Assembly (NCBI RefSeq): GCF_900108855.1
Contig: NZ_FNXY01000005.1
Location: 1-64,000 of the forward strand
Source of the DNA: Dyadobacter koreensis
GTDB taxonomy: Bacteria; Bacteroidota; Bacteroidia; Cytophagales; Spirosomataceae
Reading direction: 5' to 3'
Length of the DNA: 64,000 nucleotides
The notes below the pieces were generated by a model. That model did not search any database and was not told the DNA's origin. It was given only the letters and a program-made list of their open reading frames with translations. This document shows positions 62,820 through 64,000 of this stretch, in pieces. A program made the position numbers and the translations under genes. Within the stretch, counting starts at the first letter, position 1. Every line of letters begins with the position of its first letter.

Positions 62820-64000
62820 ATGAATTTTCCGTTGCCCCTTTCTTCTATATTGGGTCGTATACATGTTGTAATGCTGTTTCGAATACTTTGGGTTATGATT
62901 TTATTCATGATTTGCCGTATTTTATTTTATGCATTCAACACTGTTTTTTTTCCTGAAATTTCTTTTGAGCATGCTTTGAGTTTAATGGGTGGGGGAATAA
63001 AATTTGATATTGTTGCCGTTTTCTACGTCAATATTCTTTTCATTTTCCTGATGTGTGTTCCTTTTACGTTCAAGTATCGGAAAGGTTACCAGAGATTTCT
63101 CGACTATCTTTTTGTGATCACTAACAGTATTGCCCTGATGGCAAACTGTATGGATTTTATTTATTATCGCTTCACAATCAAACGTACTACCTGGACAATC
63201 GTGAAGGAATTTTCGAATCAGGATAATATGGGCTCGCTCTTTGGCGGATTTCTTGTCAGGTACTGGTATGTGGCTGTAATTTGGATTTTGCTCGTGCTCT
63301 CACTGATTAAAATTACACAGCTATTGAAAGTTAAAGGACGCACGGATGTTCCGATCTGGGCGTTTTTCCTGATTCATGCGGTATTGATGGGGATTATCGT
63401 CAAGCTTTTTATTGGCGGAGTCCGCGGAGGTTTTGACCATAGTATTCGTCCGATTACATTGAGTAATGCCGGAGAATATGTGAAAAAGCCGAAGGAAATG
63501 TTCATCGTTCTCAATACGCCTTTTTGTATTTTCAAAACGATGCGCAGGAGCGATTATGAGCGTGTCAGCTATTTTGACAATTATCAGGAAGCGAATAAGA
63601 TTTTCAATCCTGTACATTTACCAGAACCAAATCAACCTGCTTTCAAACCCATGAATGTGGTAATTCTGATCTGGGAAAGTTTTGGAAAAGAGATGGTTGG
63701 CGGATATAATCACGATCTTGAAAATGGAACTTATAGAGGTTACACGCCTTTTATTGATTCGCTGATGCAGCACAGTAAGGTCAATTGGTATTCGTTTGCC
63801 AACGGAGCCAAGTCGATTGAGGCCATCCCGTCAGTTTTAACCAGCATTCCCGGTATTAAGGAGCCTTTTGTTACGATGCGTTATACAGACAACAAGCTTC
63901 CAAGTTTCCCCCAAATTTTGAAAGCAAAAGGTTATTCTACTTCGTTTTTTCACGGTGCCCCAAATGGTTCTATGGGTTTCCAGGCATTTGTCAATTTAAT
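62820..64000 (+). CDS. LTA synthase-family sulfatase-fold membrane protein (partial)
   Basis: The frame is open from ATG 62820 to the window edge (393 codons, no stop), so the C-terminus is missing. Five or so N-terminal membrane helices (about 20-190), then a sulfatase/alkaline-phosphatase-like domain starting near residue 280: NVVILIWESFGKEMVGGYNH (metal Glu), ANGAKSIEAIPSVLTSIPGI with the nucleophile-type Ser/Thr segment, and YSTSFFHGAPNGSMGFQAF. These enzymes transfer phosphoglycerol or phosphoethanolamine at the membrane surface; the substrate here is unknown. Confidence 0.88.
   Translation, partial: MNFPLPLSSILGRIHVVMLFRILWVMILFMICRILFYAFNTVFFPEISFEHALSLMGGGIKFDIVAVFYVNILFIFLMCVPFTFKYRKGYQRFLDYLFVITNSIALMANCMDFIYYRFTIKRTTWTIVKEFSNQDNMGSLFGGFLVRYWYVAVIWILLVLSLIKITQLLKVKGRTDVPIWAFFLIHAVLMGIIVKLFIGGVRGGFDHSIRPITLSNAGEYVKKPKEMFIVLNTPFCIFKTMRRSDYERVSYFDNYQEANKIFNPVHLPEPNQPAFKPMNVVILIWESFGKEMVGGYNHDLENGTYRGYTPFIDSLMQHSKVNWYSFANGAKSIEAIPSVLTSIPGIKEPFVTMRYTDNKLPSFPQILKAKGYSTSFFHGAPNGSMGFQAFVNL

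Overview
The window is chromosomal DNA of a Bacteroidota bacterium, most likely Cytophagales and perhaps close to Dyadobacter. That placement is my inference from gene content and promoter style. Several upstream regions carry the Bacteroidota -7 box TAnnTTTG with a -33 TTG/TTTG, and few genes have a clear Shine-Dalgarno sequence. Most of the window is housekeeping: the MEP isoprenoid enzymes Dxs and Dxr, MutL, GlyA, RibH, aspartokinase, SerS, NadD, Gmk, MreBCD, RNase HII, TsaB, TcdA, RnpA and L34.

Region by region. 1-758: the 3' end of a 23S rRNA gene, a 5S rRNA gene, its terminator, and two decayed 5S-like remnants that each end in a terminator-like hairpin. 759-8443: the main accessory island. 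It holds a small XRE-type regulator on the minus strand, a 50-codon double-glycine leader peptide gene, a 23-bp hairpin, a CPBP membrane protease, a protein resembling HExxH-type peptide-modifying enzymes, a secreted metallo-beta-lactamase-fold protein, a C39-peptidase ABC exporter and an HlyD-type adaptor. Genes and spacing together suggest a compact operon that makes, modifies, cleaves and exports a ribosomal peptide. This is the best candidate for an undescribed system. 8452-16689 (mostly minus): dxs, two rhomboid proteases, mutL, and a NagB-PIG-L fusion. 17041-22869 (plus): glyA, a TPR membrane protein, ribH, an unusual palindromic repeat, aspartokinase, serS. 22922-33149: a short MutS-like ATPase, two tandem polytopic membrane proteins, acyl-CoA dehydrogenase, an AraC regulator and several exported or unknown proteins. 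33163-38080 (minus): nadD, gmk, an anti-sigma/ECF sigma pair, mreDCB. 38257-41393: GH3-like enzyme, dxr, small membrane protein. 41441-49206: a glycan-type cluster of four family-2 glycosyltransferases, a PhyH oxygenase, a glycosidase-like propeller protein and a methyltransferase, with an M20 amidohydrolase. 49299-53765: a Bat-like operon (DUF58, a BatD-like protein, VWA) plus rnhB and DUF2480. 53846-58571 (minus): tsaB, S41 protease, rnpA, rpmH, DUF6056-like protein. 58758-61647: TatD, TcdA, Crp-family regulator, SDR. 61710-62705: a REP-like element and a roughly 139-bp tandem array derived from the 3' half of the adjacent initiator tRNA. 62820-64000: a sulfatase-type LTA synthase-family gene that runs off the end.

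Two structured-RNA genes at opposite ends of the window, 5S and tRNA-fMet, are both followed by degenerate partial copies that carry their own hairpins. No CRISPR array, prophage or intact insertion sequence was seen.
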